Origin: Niastella sp.
GTDB lineage: Bacteria; Bacteroidota; Bacteroidia; Chitinophagales; Chitinophagaceae
Direction: 5' to 3'
Length of the DNA: 64,000 nucleotides
NCBI GenBank assembly: GCA_017744515.1
Contig: JAGIBF010000036.1
Coordinates: 1-64,000, forward strand
Position numbers and translations under genes: made by a program. Every line of letters starts with the position of its first letter. Positions within the stretch are counted from its first letter, which is position 1. The notes beneath the pieces are model-generated. The model did not search any database. It was given only the letters and a program-made list of their open reading frames with translations, and had not been told where the DNA came from. Positions 33,206 through 42,257 of the stretch are shown piece after piece.

Positions 33206-34087
33206 ATGCAAAAGATATTGGTGGTAGGTGGTACCGGTATGATCGGTAAACCAGTGACCTGGGCGCTGATCAATGCAGGGTTTAAAATAACGATGCTGGC
33301 GCGTAATCCGCAAAAGGCGCAGCAGCTGTTTCCTGATGCCACCGTAGTGCCAGGCGATGTATTGGATCCGCTCAGCCTGCTCAAAGCGTTTGAGGGACAG
33401 GAGGCCGTATACATCAGTTTGAGCCCACCGCGCACTGCGCGCCGCAAAGACCGCCTGCCTGAAAGAGAGGGTATTGAGAATATCATTGCCGTAGCACAAA
33501 AGACCGGCATCAAAAGGCTGGTGCTCCTCTCCTCGCTCGTGCAGCACTACAATGGCATGAATGGTTTTCACTGGTGGGTTTTTGATGTGAAGCAGGCTGC
33601 GGTGGAGAAAGTAAAAAAGAGCGGCATTCCCTACACGATCTTTTATCCGTCTACTTTTATGGAGTGCTTCGATCAATTGCTGATGAAGGGTAACCGGATC
33701 ATGCTGGCCGGTGACTCCAAAGCGCCCATGCATTTTATAGCGGCTGATGATTATGCACAGCAGGTAGTACGTTCTTTTCAACAGCCGGCTGCAATTAATA
33801 AAGAGTATCCCGTTCAGGGACCTGTTGCCTATACCTGGGAACAAGGCGCCCGCATTTTTATAGCGCATTATGCCAAAGCTTCACTAAAGACATTGAAAGC
33901 GCCGCTGGGCGTATTTAAGGTAATGGGCACGCTTGTGCCATTGGTCGATTATGGCGCGAAGATCTCCGAAGCGCTGAATAAATATCCCGAGCAATTTGAA
34001 AGTACCGCTACCTGGGATGAACTGGGCAAGCCACAGGTGACGATTGATGCGTATGCCGACAGGCTGAGCAACCGCGAAGAAGAGTAG
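33206..34087 (+). CDS. NmrA-like NAD(P)-binding oxidoreductase
   Basis: This is a Rossmann-fold protein of the atypical short-chain dehydrogenase (NmrA/NAD-dependent epimerase-like) type, 293 residues. It has the dinucleotide motif ILVVGGTGMIGKPV at the start, AVYISLSPP near residue 70, and RLVLLSS near residue 105. The classic YxxxK is not clearly present (FDVKQAAVEK is the nearest), so it may act as a redox sensor or an unusual reductase. It has a -7-like TACCTTTA (33183-33190) upstream. Function is unknown. Confidence 0.75.
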   Translation: MQKILVVGGTGMIGKPVTWALINAGFKITMLARNPQKAQQLFPDATVVPGDVLDPLSLLKAFEGQEAVYISLSPPRTARRKDRLPEREGIENIIAVAQKTGIKRLVLLSSLVQHYNGMNGFHWWVFDVKQAAVEKVKKSGIPYTIFYPSTFMECFDQLLMKGNRIMLAGDSKAPMHFIAADDYAQQVVRSFQQPAAINKEYPVQGPVAYTWEQGARIFIAHYAKASLKTLKAPLGVFKVMGTLVPLVDYGAKISEALNKYPEQFESTATWDELGKPQVTIDAYADRLSNREEE

Positions 34088-34171
34088 CTTATTTGTGGAT
34101 AGTATTGCCTGAACAGAAACTGCCCGGCGACCAGATTTCCGTGGCATGATTATATCATGTAATTTCCGGGC

Positions 34172-35287
34172 ATGAAAAAGATGCTCTTCAATCTTCTGAT
34201 CATGACATTACCGGCTCTTGCTATCAGCCAGGATCATTACCTGCTCATTGGTACTTATACTTCGGGTAAAAGCGAAGGTATCTACGTGTACAAATTCAAC
34301 AGTGCTACCGGAGAGGCTACCTTCGTGAGCAAGGCGCCAGCCAGCAACCCAAGCTACCTCGTAGTTTCGAAGAATAATAAATATGTATATTCTGTATATG
34401 AGGATGGCGATAACAATGGCAGTGTAGCGGCTTTTTCTTTCGACAGGAAGGCCGGCACCCTGCAATTCCTCAACAAGCAGTCCAGCGGTGGTGACCACCC
34501 CTGCTATATAGATATCGATAAAAGCGGCAAATGGGTGGCTGTGGCCAACTACAGCGGCGGCAACTTCTCCCTGCTGGGCATAAGCCCCGATGGCTGGCTG
34601 CGGACGGCGGAGCGCACCATCAATCATTCCGGCAGTGGCCCCAATAAGGACAGGCAGGAAAAGCCGCACGTTCATTCTACCGTATTTGACCCCGGCGACA
34701 AACACCTGCTGGTGCAGGACCTGGGTATCGATAAGATCATGGTGTATGATTTCAATGCCAAGCTGGGTGAGCTGAAAGCGGCGAAGATCCCCTCCTATTC
34801 TACCCTGCCCGGTGCTGGCCCTCGCCATATCGATTTTCATCCCAACGGTGATTATGTGTACCTCATAGATGAAATGGGGGGCAACGTAACTGCGTATAGC
34901 TACAACAAAGGCAAATTACAATTCCTGCAAACCATATCGGCTGTCAAGGAAGGATATAAAGGAGCTGTAGGCAGTGCAGACATTCATATATCTCCCGATG
35001 GCAAATTTGTATATGCTTCCAACCGTGGCGATGAAAATGATATCGCCATCTTCGCTGTCGATAGATCGACCGGTAAACTTACGCTCAAAGGTCATCAGTC
35101 TGTGTTGGGTAAAACGCCCCGCAACTTCAGCATCGATCCTACCGGCAAGTTCCTGTTGTCGGCCAACCAGAACAGTGGCGACATCGTGATCTTCAAACGC
35201 GATGCTGCTACCGGGTTACTTACCGAAACCGGTAAGAAGATCGAGCTGGACAAGCCGGTATGCCTCAAATGGATCCCTGTTAAGTGA
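34172..35287 (+). CDS. Lactonase family seven-bladed beta propeller, exported
   Basis: This is a beta-propeller of the Lactonase (6-phosphogluconolactonase, YbhE/Pgl) family, 371 residues. A signal peptide (MKKMLFNLLIMTLPALAIS) means it works in the periplasm or outside, unlike cytoplasmic YbhE. Repeats include YLLIGTYTSGKSEGIYVYKF, HVHSTVFDPGDKHLLVQDLG and ADIHISPDGKFVYASNRG. It may hydrolyse sugar lactones, which would fit with the sugar dehydrogenase elsewhere in this window, but a phosphogluconolactonase role is unlikely outside the cell. Confidence 0.85.
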   Translation: MKKMLFNLLIMTLPALAISQDHYLLIGTYTSGKSEGIYVYKFNSATGEATFVSKAPASNPSYLVVSKNNKYVYSVYEDGDNNGSVAAFSFDRKAGTLQFLNKQSSGGDHPCYIDIDKSGKWVAVANYSGGNFSLLGISPDGWLRTAERTINHSGSGPNKDRQEKPHVHSTVFDPGDKHLLVQDLGIDKIMVYDFNAKLGELKAAKIPSYSTLPGAGPRHIDFHPNGDYVYLIDEMGGNVTAYSYNKGKLQFLQTISAVKEGYKGAVGSADIHISPDGKFVYASNRGDENDIAIFAVDRSTGKLTLKGHQSVLGKTPRNFSIDPTGKFLLSANQNSGDIVIFKRDAATGLLTETGKKIELDKPVCLKWIPVK

Positions 35288-35357
35288 GCCAACAACGAAA
35301 AACTCCCGATGATATGATGGCTTTGGCGGCAGCGTAGCCTATCGCCGAATGAGGGGA

Positions 35358-36389
35358 TTACTCCGGCCTCGGTCTTAACCGTGCTCTTGATTTATTGAAA
35401 ATATTGCTGCCTTTATCCACGCCCTTGCGCAGTTCCTTTTGTTCTTCCACGGGCAGGTGGATGAAATCGTGGCAGGCGGTGCTGCAGGTACCTTCATATT
35501 GTTTGGCGCAATCCTCGCACTGGATAAAGAGCAGATGGCAGCCTTCGTTGGCGCAGTTGGTATGGGTGTCGGCAGGCTTGCCGCATTGGTGGCATTTGGC
35601 AATCACATCTTCGGTGATGCGCTCTCCCAGCCTGTCGTCGAATACAAAGTTCTTACCGATGAACTTGCTGTCCATACCCTGGTCCTTTACCTGGCGGGCA
35701 TAGTTGATGATGCCGCCTTCGAGGTGGAAGACGTTCCTGAATCCATTGTGCAGCATGTAAGCGCTGGCTTTCTCACAACGGATGCCGCCCGTGCAATACA
35801 TAATGATGTTCTTATCGCGCTGGTCTTGCAGCATGTCTACTGCCATGGGCAATTGTTCGCGGAAAGTATCGCTCGGTACTTCAATGGCTTTGTCGAAATG
35901 TCCTACTTCATATTCATAGTGATTGCGCATGTCCACCACGATGGTATCAGGATCTTTCAGCAGCTCGTTCATCTGCTGAGCATTCACATACTTGCCTTTG
36001 TTGGCCATGTCGAAACTGGGATCGGTGATGCCGTCGGCTACGATCTTGTCACGCACTTTTATTTTAAGCACCCAGAATGATTTGCCATCATCGTCTACTG
36101 CAATATTCAGTCGCAGGCCATCCAATGCCGGGACGGAATACAGGTATTGTTGCAGCGCTTCGAAGTTGTCGGATGGCACGCTGATCTGTGCGTTGATGCC
36201 TTCATGGGCCACATAGATACGTCCAAAGACTTTCAGGGTATGCAACGCTGCGTACAGTGTATCGCGAAAAACCTGTGGTTCCGGAATGGGGAAATACTGG
36301 TAGAAGGAAATGGTAGTGCGGGGTTCTGTCTCCTTGTATAAACGTTCCTTCAGCTCCTTTTGGGAGACTCTGTTGTGTAATAGTGCCAT
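35358..36389 (-). CDS. trhO: tRNA uridine(34) hydroxylase TrhO, rhodanese family
   Basis: TrhO hydroxylates uridine 34 of some tRNAs. The protein has 343 residues. The N-terminal part carries [11 protein letters not shown] and [15 protein letters not shown], the central rhodanese domain has [15 protein letters not shown] and the active cysteine in [16 protein letters not shown], and the C-terminal cysteine-rich tail ([19 protein letters not shown] and more) is typical of the longer TrhO forms. Length and motifs are normal. A perfect -7 element lies about 50 bases upstream. Confidence 0.95.
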   Translation of the reverse strand: MALLHNRVSQKELKERLYKETEPRTTISFYQYFPIPEPQVFRDTLYAALHTLKVFGRIYVAHEGINAQISVPSDNFEALQQYLYSVPALDGLRLNIAVDDDGKSFWVLKIKVRDKIVADGITDPSFDMANKGKYVNAQQMNELLKDPDTIVVDMRNHYEYEVGHFDKAIEVPSDTFREQLPMAVDMLQDQRDKNIIMYCTGGIRCEKASAYMLHNGFRNVFHLEGGIINYARQVKDQGMDSKFIGKNFVFDDRLGERITEDVIAKCHQCGKPADTHTNCANEGCHLLFIQCEDCAKQYEGTCSTACHDFIHLPVEEQKELRKGVDKGSNIFNKSRARLRPRPE

Positions 36390-36439
36390 GGGTAAAATTT
36401 TGTGACCGTATGCCTGACAGTCAAAATTTTGAAACGCCG

Positions 36440-36447
36440 CAAAGATA
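36440..36447 (-). promoter_or_regulatory. -7 element (TATCTTTG) for trhO
   Basis: The minus strand reads CCTATCTTTGCGGCG, a perfect TAnnTTTG, about 50 bases before the trhO ATG. The upstream side runs into the degenerate-word element at 36457-36570. Confidence 0.5.
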
Positions 36448-36456
36448 GGACAATTT

Positions 36457-36570
36457 TGGGTTTAGGATTTCGGGTTTCGAATTCTTCCTGTTGTAATAAC
36501 GTACTTGTTCCGAAATTCATGAATATCAGGGCCAGGCAATCCGAAATTCTAAATACTAAATCCGGAATCA
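36457..36570. repeat. Two-arm degenerate-word element (GGATTTCGGGTTTAG type)
   Basis: The left arm (36457-36484) has GGTTTAGGATTTCGGGTTTC. The right arm (36537-36570) has AATCCGAAATTCTAAA and CTAAATCCGGAATC, the complement of similar words. It lies between the divergent trhO and DUF3667 genes. Confidence 0.55.
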
Positions 36571-36612
36571 GTCGATTTCTCTTATTTTTAAGGCTCGAAC
36601 CTAACCTGTTGC

Positions 36613-37365
36613 ATGAGTATTACCTGTAAGAACTGTCTGCACGACTTCGATGGCAAATATTGTCCCCACTGTGGCCAAAAGGCAGATACGGAGCGGATTA
36701 CCTACCATTCGCTGGCGCATGAGATACCGCACAGTATTTTCCATGTAGACAAGGGTATTTTCTTTACGATGAAGGAGTTGTTCGTGAGGCCCGCAGCCAG
36801 TATGCGGGAGTATATGGCCGGCAGGCGGGTGAAGCATTTCAAACCCCTGGCCTATGTGCTGATCCTTACTGCGGTGAGCACTTTTGTGTCGCACCTGGTC
36901 GAAAACTACTTGTTTAGGGAGGCATTGCATAGCACCATAACAATAAGATCTTCTCTGCTCAACAGGATATTGTTTAGCACGGGCCAGTTCTTCGGTAAAT
37001 ATCCCAGTTTCTTTTATTTCTTCATGATCCCGGTCATTAGCCTGGTTACATGGCTCTTCTTCCGTATGAGCGGCTATAATTATTGGGAGAATGTGATCCT
37101 GAATACTTACCTCACGGCTCAGTTCAATCTTTTACTGTTGGTGGCTACTGTGTTACGTCTTTTCAATCATGGTGCAGTGTCGTATACGCCCTTCCTGATT
37201 ATTTATTTCACCTACCTGGCTTTGGTGTATAGTTTCTTTTTCAGAACAAGGCAGACGCGCCGCTGGCAGCATACATTTCTGGTGATTGCTTCGATCGTGG
37301 TAGTGTGCTTTGTGTACATTACCGGTCTTTCGTTTGCCGGTATGATGACGCCGTGGTGGTGGTGA
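36613..37365 (+). CDS. DUF3667 membrane protein
   Basis: This is a 250-residue inner-membrane protein. The N terminus holds a zinc-ribbon-like motif (CKNCLHDFDGKYCPHCGQK, Cys5/8/17/20 region), followed by ITYHSLAHEIPHSIFHVDKG, KELFVRPAASMREYMAGRRV and HFKPLAYVLI. These are the DUF3667 signature. Five or so membrane segments follow. The function is not known. The upstream bases TAACCTGTTGC lie directly before the ATG, so the leader is short if that is the promoter. The region beyond the stop contains a degenerate-word element. Confidence 0.85.
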   Translation: MSITCKNCLHDFDGKYCPHCGQKADTERITYHSLAHEIPHSIFHVDKGIFFTMKELFVRPAASMREYMAGRRVKHFKPLAYVLILTAVSTFVSHLVENYLFREALHSTITIRSSLLNRILFSTGQFFGKYPSFFYFFMIPVISLVTWLFFRMSGYNYWENVILNTYLTAQFNLLLLVATVLRLFNHGAVSYTPFLIIYFTYLALVYSFFFRTRQTRRWQHTFLVIASIVVVCFVYITGLSFAGMMTPWWW

Positions 37366-37371
37366 GAATGC

Positions 37372-37443
37372 AAGTCGGAAAGTCAGGAGGTCAGTAAAGT
37401 CCGAAAGTAATGTTTCCAGTCTTCCGGTCTTACCGACTTTCGG
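37372..37443. repeat. Two-arm degenerate-word element (AAGTCGGAAAG type)
   Basis: The left arm is 37372-37408 (AAGTCGGAAAGTCAGGAGG and similar). The right arm is 37414-37443 (CCAGTCTTCCGGTC and TTACCGACTTTCGG). The words are close to those of the element at 2866-2997, far away in the window. Confidence 0.6.
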
Positions 37444-37624
37444 TCCGGTACATAAAAAAAGAGGCCCGGATAGAGATCCAGCCCCGTTTTCAAAATCCAA
37501 TATCCTATGAAAAACCGATTAGTCTATTTCAAGCGGCGTGCCAAACCAGTTTTAAACGGGAAAGGCCGTGCCAGACCCGCCAAACGCTCCCGCCGTGGGA
37601 ACGAATTTCTAAAAATGGGAAAAA

Positions 37625-37679
37625 CGGCTGTGAGCATTCAGGGTTTTGGCTCGAAGCTCATAGCTCACAGCTCGCGGCT
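37625..37679. repeat. AGCTCA-type short-word element, abutting the DUF5686 stop
   Basis: GGCTGTGAGC faces AGCTCATAGCTCACAGCTC across a short spacer. The right part reaches the end of the DUF5686 gene. A single-arm relative (GGCTCGAAGCTCACGGC) occurs at 40348-40366, before the Crp/Fnr stop. Confidence 0.45.
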
Positions 37680-40217
37680 TTACTGTGGCAGCTGGATAGC
37701 CCCACCAATCAACCCGCCCAACCCGAGGCGAATGCCCACCTGGCCTTTGTTGCCATTGAGGTAAGAGGCTACCACATCTACCCGTATTACTTTGAAGATG
37801 TTCTCGATACCGCCAAACACTTCCACATAGTTGTTATTCTTGTTCACAAAGAAGGCGTTGCTGCCGCCCACGAGGTGCCAGTTGAGCCTTTTGAATAGTG
37901 GGATCTTATTGGTCAGGAATCCATTGAAATGATGTTCAAGGTGCCCCACTGCATAAAATGAGGCGGTGGTGCTATTGTCGTAGTAAGGCGCCAGCTGGAA
38001 GCTGTTGAGGTACTTGCTGGCAAAGAACAGCTGGTTGCCATTGAAGTGGCGGTAGTCCTGTATCGGCACTTTGTTGTCGTTGATGAAGCCGCCAATGCTG
38101 AGGCGGTATTTCATGGCGCCGCGCAGTTTGAAGTTCATATCATCCCAAACGGAGAACGACCATTTATCGAAGTCTACATCGCTGCCCAGTGCCTCTATTC
38201 CCTTCTTAAAGGAAGCCGAGAAAGTAGGATATTTTGAACCGATGGCCTGTTTGGAGTTCGGGTATTGGATGTACCGCTGACCGGGCTGGTATTGCACGGA
38301 AACGCCCGCTATCAATGCCTGGTGGCGGATGAACTGGGAACCGATCTTTTCCCAGGGATAGTTGGGCGTAAAGACCTTGTCCTTATCCTTGAAAATGGAA
38401 AAGTCGGTGGTGTTGTCGATGGGTATCCGGTCTTCATACAACAATTCCCCGGTGATGCGCAGATCACTGTCGAAGCGCTTGTTGAAGGTGAGCTGACCGA
38501 AATAGTTTTCATAGATCTTCATGTAGTTGCGCCTGTCAAACAGCGTGTATAAGCTGTTTATGAGCGGTGTAATGGGATTATCGGGGTTGAACTGGCTAAC
38601 ACGTTTTCCGCCCGATAAGGACCATTGGGACCTGCTGGTGGTGCCGCCATCCTCTCCCCAGGTAAAGCTGCGTTTCCACCACTGTAAGGTGGCCCAGGCG
38701 TTGAGGTGCTGGTTGCTGAACCCATAGCGTACGGCTGGCGTAAAGCTGATCTGTTGTTTGAGTTTGGGGAAAGAACGTTGTACGGTAGCCTGCGCGCCTG
38801 CGACAAGGCCTTCTGCTGTGTTGTACTGCACCAGTTGGAGCAAGGGCTTCCAGGTAAACCAGGTCGGGGCTTTAGGGTTGTAGTTATAGCGGCTGAAACC
38901 ATTGTACAGGATTTTCATGGGCGTGATCTTTCCTTGCCTCCTGCGCATGGAGTCGATGTGCGCCTTGGTCCACACGGAGTCGCGGCGGTATTGGTTCATG
39001 CTATCCTTGATCTTGTAATCTTTCGCTTCCTCCAGCTCCAGTTGCACCGGTCGTATAGAATCCCAATAAGCTTTTGATTTTTTGTTGATGGCTGTATCGT
39101 ATTTGATCACCACGTTGTTGAAGTACTTTTTGTTGAAAGTGGGCGTGGTCTCGTACTTGTTGTATACATTCAGGAAGTTGCCTACTGCATCGAAGCCAAA
39201 CAGGTTGAAGGTGAAGTATACTACCTGATCTTTCGTTTGCCATACATCTTTGGTTACCGGCACATGTATTTGTTTGATGCGCATGGTATCCATTAACTCC
39301 AGTTGCGACTTTTTGGTGAGTGTAAGTTCGAGGCTGTGTATACGCCAATCGCCTTCGGTGATGTTGATGGTGCCGTTGAACAATGGTTCGAAGTTGCGGC
39401 GGGCTGTCACTTGTATCTGGTTGATCTCTTTGCCGTCTTCCCAGAAAGAGCCTAAATATTTATAAGCGTAATAGTTGAGTGCTGCATCTGCAATGGGTGA
39501 TACAAAGCCACGCGGGTTCAGCTGGGAGGTCAACACATTTACGTTGTTGTTGTAGAAGTTGATAAACGTGGGAAAGTTGAAACCATAACCACTGGAGGAA
39601 CCACTTTCACGTCCCGACAGCACTTCCAGCTTTACCTTATCGGGCTTTTTGTAAGCGATCTTCGTGAGTGATTCCGACAGGTGGATGATGCCTTTGCCGG
39701 TAGAATCGACACCCATCTCCTGCTTGTCATTGTCTTCGATCTTTTTGCCCAATACCTTTTTAGGCATCTTGCGTGTCTTGACGAGCGTTTTTATATAAGC
39801 TTCGCAGGTAAAGGAGTCCAGCGGCGCCAGATAATCCTTTCGTTTGCGGATGGCATTGCGGATGATCTCATAAGCCGGGTCTTCTGCATTGGCCTTCACC
39901 ACCACTTCTTTCATCGTAGTCTGTTGCACGTCCAGCTCAAAGTTCACCGTGAGGTTGCCGGCTGTGACAGTAATGGTCTTTTCTGCTTTGGTATAACCTA
40001 CGTACTGGCAGGTGATGGTATAAGTGCCGGGGACAAGGTCGATGAAATAGTTGCCCTGGCTATTGGTGGTGGTACCGAGCGTGCTTCCTTTTACGAATAC
40101 AGAGGCATACGGTAATATTTCGCCTTTTTGGTTTTTTACGGTACCGGTTATGCGGCCGGCCTGGGAACAAATAGAGGATAATAGTAATACGGTTAAAGTG
40201 AGTAAGGTTTTGCTCAT
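37680..40217 (-). CDS. DUF5686 outer-membrane protein with carboxypeptidase-regulatory-like domain
   Basis: This is an exported protein of 845 residues from the ATG at 40217. That ATG begins a signal peptide (SKTLLTLTVLLLSSICSQA) and is better than the frame opening at 40298. A CarboxypepD_reg-like domain (ITGTVKNQKGEILPYASVFVKG, about residues 24-105) precedes a DUF5686 region ending in a barrel-like part (LGGLIGGAIQLPQ). Members are common surface proteins of this phylum with no established role. The gene stands alone. Confidence 0.85.
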   Translation of the reverse strand: MSKTLLTLTVLLLSSICSQAGRITGTVKNQKGEILPYASVFVKGSTLGTTTNSQGNYFIDLVPGTYTITCQYVGYTKAEKTITVTAGNLTVNFELDVQQTTMKEVVVKANAEDPAYEIIRNAIRKRKDYLAPLDSFTCEAYIKTLVKTRKMPKKVLGKKIEDNDKQEMGVDSTGKGIIHLSESLTKIAYKKPDKVKLEVLSGRESGSSSGYGFNFPTFINFYNNNVNVLTSQLNPRGFVSPIADAALNYYAYKYLGSFWEDGKEINQIQVTARRNFEPLFNGTINITEGDWRIHSLELTLTKKSQLELMDTMRIKQIHVPVTKDVWQTKDQVVYFTFNLFGFDAVGNFLNVYNKYETTPTFNKKYFNNVVIKYDTAINKKSKAYWDSIRPVQLELEEAKDYKIKDSMNQYRRDSVWTKAHIDSMRRRQGKITPMKILYNGFSRYNYNPKAPTWFTWKPLLQLVQYNTAEGLVAGAQATVQRSFPKLKQQISFTPAVRYGFSNQHLNAWATLQWWKRSFTWGEDGGTTSRSQWSLSGGKRVSQFNPDNPITPLINSLYTLFDRRNYMKIYENYFGQLTFNKRFDSDLRITGELLYEDRIPIDNTTDFSIFKDKDKVFTPNYPWEKIGSQFIRHQALIAGVSVQYQPGQRYIQYPNSKQAIGSKYPTFSASFKKGIEALGSDVDFDKWSFSVWDDMNFKLRGAMKYRLSIGGFINDNKVPIQDYRHFNGNQLFFASKYLNSFQLAPYYDNSTTASFYAVGHLEHHFNGFLTNKIPLFKRLNWHLVGGSNAFFVNKNNNYVEVFGGIENIFKVIRVDVVASYLNGNKGQVGIRLGLGGLIGGAIQLPQ

Positions 40218-40369
40218 AGCTGTAGTTGTGTGGCGAAAATAAAGGCTTTGTGTACAGACGATGTCCCACAAGGCATATTTTTTAGTTAGATTTAACAAAA
40301 TAGAATTGAGAGTATAGGCATGAATACAACAGCAGGGGCCTTCGCTTTGGCTCGAAGCTCACGGCTTTC

Positions 40370-41077
40370 TTACTTGTAGTTGGCGATATCGATCAGGGCG
40401 ACCACGTTCTGAACAATGATCTTTCTGCCTTTTGTTTCGAGGATGCCTTTTTCTTTGAATTCCCCGAGTATTCGCACAATGTTTTCTCTCGTAGTGCCTA
40501 CGAGGTTGGCCAGGTCTTCCCGCGACAGGTTGATCTCAACCGCCATGCCCGGTTGAAAGTCTACTTTATATTTTTCACGGAGTACTACCAGTTGCAGCGC
40601 CAGTCTTTCCCGTACCGAGCGCTGGGTAAACAGGGTGAGACTGTTGACCATGACGGCAAATTCATGACTGAGTGTTTTCAATAACCTGCTGCTCAATACA
40701 GGGGATCGTTGCAATACTTCAAGGAAATCTTCTTTGGGGATAAAAACGATGGTGCTGTTTTCAAGCGAGGCAGCAGAGTCCGGATAACGGTCTCCTTCCA
40801 ATACAGCATGATAACCGAGCAACTCGCCAGTGTTGGCCACATAAATGATCTGTTCTCCTCCATCTTTGGTCACTTTGTATTTCTTGGCTTTCCCTTTTTT
40901 TACATAAAAGATGCCGGAAGGATAAGCGCCTTCCCGGAAGATCACTTCTCCTTTCCCGTAGACTTGTTCACTTTGATGGGCTGTGAGTACAGCCAGGTCT
41001 TCTGCCGGTAAATTGGCCAGGACCGACTGGCTTTTAAAGTTCCATTTATCGATGGGAAAGATGCCACTGATACTCAT
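40370..41077 (-). CDS. Crp/Fnr family transcriptional regulator
   Basis: This is a cyclic-nucleotide-binding-fold activator or repressor, 235 residues. I chose the ATG at 41077; the frame runs on upstream to 41752 but overlaps the divergent methyltransferase gene. It has an effector-binding beta roll (about residues 20-130: GEVIFREGAYPSGIFYVKKGKAKKY, VANTGELLGYHAVLEG), a dimer helix and a C-terminal helix-turn-helix (about 180-215: INLSREDLANLVGTTRENI). No N-terminal Fnr-type cysteines are seen, so it is not an oxygen-sensing [4Fe-4S] Fnr. It probably controls the divergent operon. Confidence 0.9.
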   Translation of the reverse strand: MSISGIFPIDKWNFKSQSVLANLPAEDLAVLTAHQSEQVYGKGEVIFREGAYPSGIFYVKKGKAKKYKVTKDGGEQIIYVANTGELLGYHAVLEGDRYPDSAASLENSTIVFIPKEDFLEVLQRSPVLSSRLLKTLSHEFAVMVNSLTLFTQRSVRERLALQLVVLREKYKVDFQPGMAVEINLSREDLANLVGTTRENIVRILGEFKEKGILETKGRKIIVQNVVALIDIANYK

Positions 41078-41164
41078 ACTACGTTCAAAGTTACCATATA
41101 AAAAATTGACAAATGTCACTTTTTGAGTTGATAAAGATGTATAGCGCCCCTTTAGCAGAGCAGG

Positions 41165-41172
41165 TAGTTTTG
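41165..41172 (+). promoter_or_regulatory. -7 element (TAGTTTTG) 4 bases before the methyltransferase ATG
   Basis: TAGTTTTG is a perfect TAnnTTTG and is followed by CAGT and the ATG at 41177. It lies in the 99-base region shared with the divergent Crp/Fnr gene, where that regulator may act. Confidence 0.5.
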
Positions 41173-41176
41173 CAGT

Positions 41177-41788
41177 ATGAAGACACCGGTTACTGATTTG
41201 CAGGTGCGCAGGGCTGTCTGGTTCAGTTCGGATGAGCAGCTTCATCACCTGTATCCATTGGCCATGCAACAATTGGCACGCAGGCATTGGACCTCTCTTG
41301 TCATTGCTGAAATGGTGGCTAACTTCCTCTCTCCTTCCCCGGGCGCAAAGGTATTGGATATAGGCAGTGGCGTGGGCAAGTTCTGCCTTGCCGGTGGTTA
41401 CCATAGTCCTGCCGCGCATTTTTATGGTATCGAGCAGCGTAAGGATCTGGTAGATCATGCCAATACCGCCAAAAGTATATTGGGGTTGACAAACGTGCAC
41501 TTCATGCACGGCAACTTTACGCAGCTTGATTTTGCACAGTATGACCACTTTTATTTCTACAATTCCTTTTATGAACATCTTACCGATATGGATAAGATAG
41601 ATGAGAACATTACTTTTTCTACGGCTCTCTATAATTACTACAACCGTTACCTCTATAAAAAGCTTGATGCAATGCCTGCCGGTACGCGGCTGGCCACTTT
41701 TCACACTCTGGAAGACAGGGTGCCGCCCGGTTATTGCCTGGCCGAATCGCATGTAGGCACTTTACTGAAGTTTTGGATAAAAACATAA
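41177..41788 (+). CDS. SAM-dependent methyltransferase (paralogue A)
   Basis: This is a class I SAM-dependent methyltransferase, 203 residues. Motif I is VLDIGSGVGKFCLAG (about residues 59-73), followed by GIEQRKDLV (acidic SAM contact), VHFMHGNFTQLD and DHFYFYNSFYEHL. The block after motif I and the N-x-F segment recall DOT1-like enzymes, but this is only a distant likeness. It heads a run of four genes: methyltransferase, DUF983, a second methyltransferase, and SulP. It shares a divergent promoter region with a Crp/Fnr regulator. The substrate is unknown. Confidence 0.8.
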   Translation: MKTPVTDLQVRRAVWFSSDEQLHHLYPLAMQQLARRHWTSLVIAEMVANFLSPSPGAKVLDIGSGVGKFCLAGGYHSPAAHFYGIEQRKDLVDHANTAKSILGLTNVHFMHGNFTQLDFAQYDHFYFYNSFYEHLTDMDKIDENITFSTALYNYYNRYLYKKLDAMPAGTRLATFHTLEDRVPPGYCLAESHVGTLLKFWIKT

Positions 41789-42246
41789 TGATGATAGTTA
41801 AAGAAAATGCCGGCGTGGCCACGAAGAAACCTGGTTATCTGTGGAGCTTGCTCAATCATAAATGTGCGCGTTGCAGGCGGGGTGATATGTTTCAGTCTGC
41901 GAGCTCCTATAGTTTGCAACGTTTTATGAAGATGAACGAATGCTGCCCCGTATGTGACCAACGGATGGAAATTGAAGTAGGCTTTTATTATGGTACCGGC
42001 TATGTAAGCTACGCCTTGACCGTTGCTTTGTCGGTAACCACTTTTGTAGCGTGGTGGGTATTGATCGGATTATCCACGCATGACAATCGTTTTTTCTGGT
42101 GGCTGGGTACCAATATCACACTGTTGATACTGCTACAACCCTACCTGATGCGCCTCTCACGTGCTATCTGGTTGTCGTTTTTTGTGAAGTATGATCCCGA
42201 CTGGTTTGCAAAGATCAAGGATGACGGCATTCATAAAGCCGATTAA
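41788..42246 (+). CDS. DUF983 membrane protein
   Basis: This is a 152-residue inner-membrane protein of the DUF983 family. It has a cysteine-rich head (NHKCARCRRGDMFQ, then MNECCPVCDQRM), a zinc-ribbon-like pair of CxxC motifs, followed by two or three membrane segments (SYALTVALSVTTFVAWWVLIG, FFWWLGTNITLLILLQPYL). The ATG at 41788 overlaps the TAA of the previous gene by one base, so translation is coupled. DUF983 proteins are found next to cytochrome oxidase or lipid genes in some bacteria. The role here is unknown. Confidence 0.82.
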   Translation: MMIVKENAGVATKKPGYLWSLLNHKCARCRRGDMFQSASSYSLQRFMKMNECCPVCDQRMEIEVGFYYGTGYVSYALTVALSVTTFVAWWVLIGLSTHDNRFFWWLGTNITLLILLQPYLMRLSRAIWLSFFVKYDPDWFAKIKDDGIHKAD

Positions 42247-42257
42247 AATATTACTAT

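Larger units (their letters stand above)
37366..37679. other. Gene-free stretch dominated by short-word repeats
   Basis: The first 80 bases are a two-arm AAGTCGGAAAG-type element. The last 60 bases (about 37620-37679) form a run of AGCTC(A/G)-type words with a GGCTGTGAGC partner. Between them is mixed sequence with no credible gene. Confidence 0.5.

Noticed and set aside
37410-37898. A 162-codon plus-strand frame
   Set aside because: It runs through a short-word repeat and then antisense to the DUF5686 gene; there is no domain.
41078-41752. Upstream extension of the Crp/Fnr frame
   Set aside because: It lies entirely antisense to the divergent methyltransferase gene, and the Crp fold starts right after 41077.
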